Assembly: GCF_022230925.1 (NCBI RefSeq)
Contig: NZ_JAKKFH010000009.1
Span: 1 to 64,000, forward strand
Source of the DNA: Micromonospora alfalfae
GTDB lineage: Bacteria; Actinomycetota; Actinomycetes; Mycobacteriales; Micromonosporaceae
DNA: 64,000 nucleotides
Direction: 5' to 3'
Shown: in pieces, positions 63,310-64,000 of the stretch
How positions within the stretch are numbered: the first letter of the stretch is position 1
Layout of the letters: the number at the start of each line of letters is the position of its first letter
Notes under the pieces: model-generated
Databases searched by the model: none
What the model was told of the DNA's origin: nothing
The model's input: the letters and a program-made list of their open reading frames with translations, nothing else
Program-made: the position numbers and the translations under genes

Positions 63310-63521
63310 GCGATCACGGCGATCAGGTCACCGTCCTGCACGACGTCGCCCTCGTTGACGACGAGCTGCTGGAGCACACCATCGGACTCGGCGACGACCG
63401 GGATCTCCATCTTCATCGACTCGAGGATCACCAGGGTGTCGCCCTCGGTCACCGTGTCACCCGCCGTGGCAACGACCTTCCAGACGTTGGCCACCATCTC
63501 GGCGCGGATCTCCTCGGCCAT
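63306..63521 (-). CDS. Biotin/lipoyl attachment protein (TB7.3-type)
   Basis: 71 residues, the same length as M. tuberculosis TB7.3 (Rv3221c). It is a single barrel-sandwich domain with ESMKMEIPV, where K37 would be biotinylated. Biotinyl carrier domains normally serve carboxylases; this free-standing type has no known carboxylase partner here. ATG 63521 gives MAEEIRAEMVANVW. It starts 227 bp from the divergent bL37 gene and overlaps the GNAT gene at its end. Confidence 0.9.
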   Translation of the reverse strand: MAEEIRAEMVANVWKVVATAGDTVTEGDTLVILESMKMEIPVVAESDGVLQQLVVNEGDVVQDGDLIAVIA

Positions 63522-63748
63522 GTCCAGGCCCTCCCTCTTCGCGACGTGCCTGCCGATGTATCCAATCATGCGTCGACCGGCGATGGGCGGGCAGCGGCGC
63601 AGCCGGGATGACAGGCCCGCCCTGGGGAAGGCGGCGGGTGTCGACAGCACTACCATCAGCGGGTCGGACCCGACGCCGGACCGCCGGTGGCCGCATCCGC
63701 GCCGAGGTCGTGCGCAGGACGGATCCGACCCATCACGAGGAGGTCAGC

Positions 63749-63823
63749 ATGGCGAAGAAGTCCCGGAAGAAGAAGGCTCGTAAGAAGAACGCCGCGAACC
63801 ACGGCAAGCGTCCCAACTCCTGA
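63749..63823 (+). CDS. Ribosomal protein bL37
   Basis: 24 residues, MAKKSRKKKARKKNAANHGK then RPNS. Very basic; the ANHGKRPN ending is the mark of the tiny actinobacterial large-subunit protein bL37, first placed in mycobacterial ribosome structures. The AGGAGG ribosome site is 6 bases before the ATG. It is easily missed by gene finders because of its size. A very strong hairpin lies downstream. Confidence 0.8.
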   Translation: MAKKSRKKKARKKNAANHGKRPNS

Positions 63824-63876
63824 ACGGGTCGACGGGCCGACTGCCCGTCGCCGCTCAGCCGGCCGAGGCCGGGTAC

Positions 63877-63914
63877 ACCGGTGGCCCGGGTCGACATCGA
63901 CCCGGGCCACCGGT
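63877..63914. terminator. Strong bidirectional terminator hairpin
   Basis: ACCGGTGGCCCGGGTCGA (63877-63894) pairs perfectly over 18 bp with 63897-63914; the loop is 2 nt. It lies between the convergent bL37 gene and the truncated minus-strand gene at the window end. A smaller hairpin (GACGGGC/GCCCGTC, 63831-63849) comes first. Confidence 0.78.
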
Positions 63915-63930
63915 CTTGCCAGCTGGTGCC

Positions 63931-63972
63931 GACGCTCAGTCGGCCAGCTCAGACGCTCAGTCGGCCAGCTCA
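63931..63972. repeat. 21-bp tandem duplication around a stop codon
   Basis: GACGCTCAGTCGGCCAGCTCA occurs twice in direct succession (63931-63951 and 63952-63972). It covers the end (ELAD-stop) of the minus-strand gene, so the same coding end and stop are repeated once beyond the real stop. Confidence 0.85.
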
Positions 63973-64000
63973 CGGGAGTCGCTGGTCTCGAAGACCACCA
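63957..64000 (-). CDS. Truncated gene at the window end (C-terminus only)
   Basis: The minus strand reads VVFETSDSRELAD then TGA (63959-63957), a plausible acidic C-terminus. The rest of the gene lies beyond 64000. The frame is chosen because it ends in the duplicated stop region and gives natural protein sequence. No family can be assigned from 13 residues. Confidence 0.5.
   Translation of the reverse strand, partial: VVFETSDSRELAD

Overview
The window is very GC-rich DNA of an actinomycete. GTG starts are common, genes are dense, and co-directional neighbours often overlap by 4 bases (ATGA/GTGA). The gene set points to Micromonosporaceae, probably Micromonospora or a close relative: WhiB1, fused 2-oxoglutarate decarboxylase/dehydrogenase (Kgd), Ni-SOD with its maturation protease, an F420-type oxidoreductase, PdtaS, TB7.3-type biotin protein and ribosomal protein bL37. 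The genus is inferred from gene content and general resemblance; no 16S gene is present. I saw no tRNA, rRNA, CRISPR array, IS element, prophage or large biosynthetic cluster. The first 16 bases match the Illumina TruSeq adapter, so the window probably starts at a contig end.

Layout. 0-9.6 kb: sugar isomerase + PfkB kinase, deaminase + LLM oxidoreductase, an APH-like kinase, Nei glycosylase, a small membrane protein and an overlapping DDAH-like/ornithine aminotransferase pair. 9.7-20.9 kb: FHA protein + pterin dehydratase, acyl-lipid desaturase, a 1154-residue polytopic orphan, CutA, PlsC + patatin, a Ser/Thr kinase and a GT4 glycosyltransferase. 21-27.4 kb: BON protein, then PhoP-like regulator, histidine kinase and HtrA protease, then a PadR/DUF4097 operon behind a clear PadR-type operator. 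27.4-32 kb: OlsB-OlsA ornithine-lipid genes, a hypothetical protein and an ABC exporter. 32-45.7 kb: kgd, DUF6104, pta-ackA, small genes, a lipoprotein hydrolase, quinone-type oxidoreductase, malic enzyme, sodX/sodN and GNAT. 45.7-58.3 kb: RsbW-like protein, membrane protein, lipid kinase and whiB1; an assimilatory sulfur operon (sirA, a small zinc protein, cysH, cbiX) behind a leader peptide; an ArsR-type regulator, aldo/keto reductase, GT39-like protein, pdtaS and a SIS sugar isomerase. 58.5-64 kb: TPR protein, DHA2 exporter with TetR, GNAT, TB7.3, bL37 and a truncated gene.

The most unusual signal is in the gaps. At least five gene ends carry a composite module: stop codon, C-rich tract on the coding strand, then a stem-loop whose arm contains GATC. 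Three of these share the same arm. A larger GATC-containing hairpin lies in a divergent gap, and another intergenic inverted repeat plus a four-hairpin array lie in one 500-bp gap. None is explained by a gene. Together they look like a family of dispersed intergenic elements that may have been recruited as bidirectional transcription ends.

Pathway links: central carbon (kgd, pta-ackA, malic enzyme), sulfate assimilation with siroheme supply, membrane lipids (desaturase, OlsBA, PlsC, patatin, lipid kinase) and envelope stress (PhoP-like/HK/HtrA).
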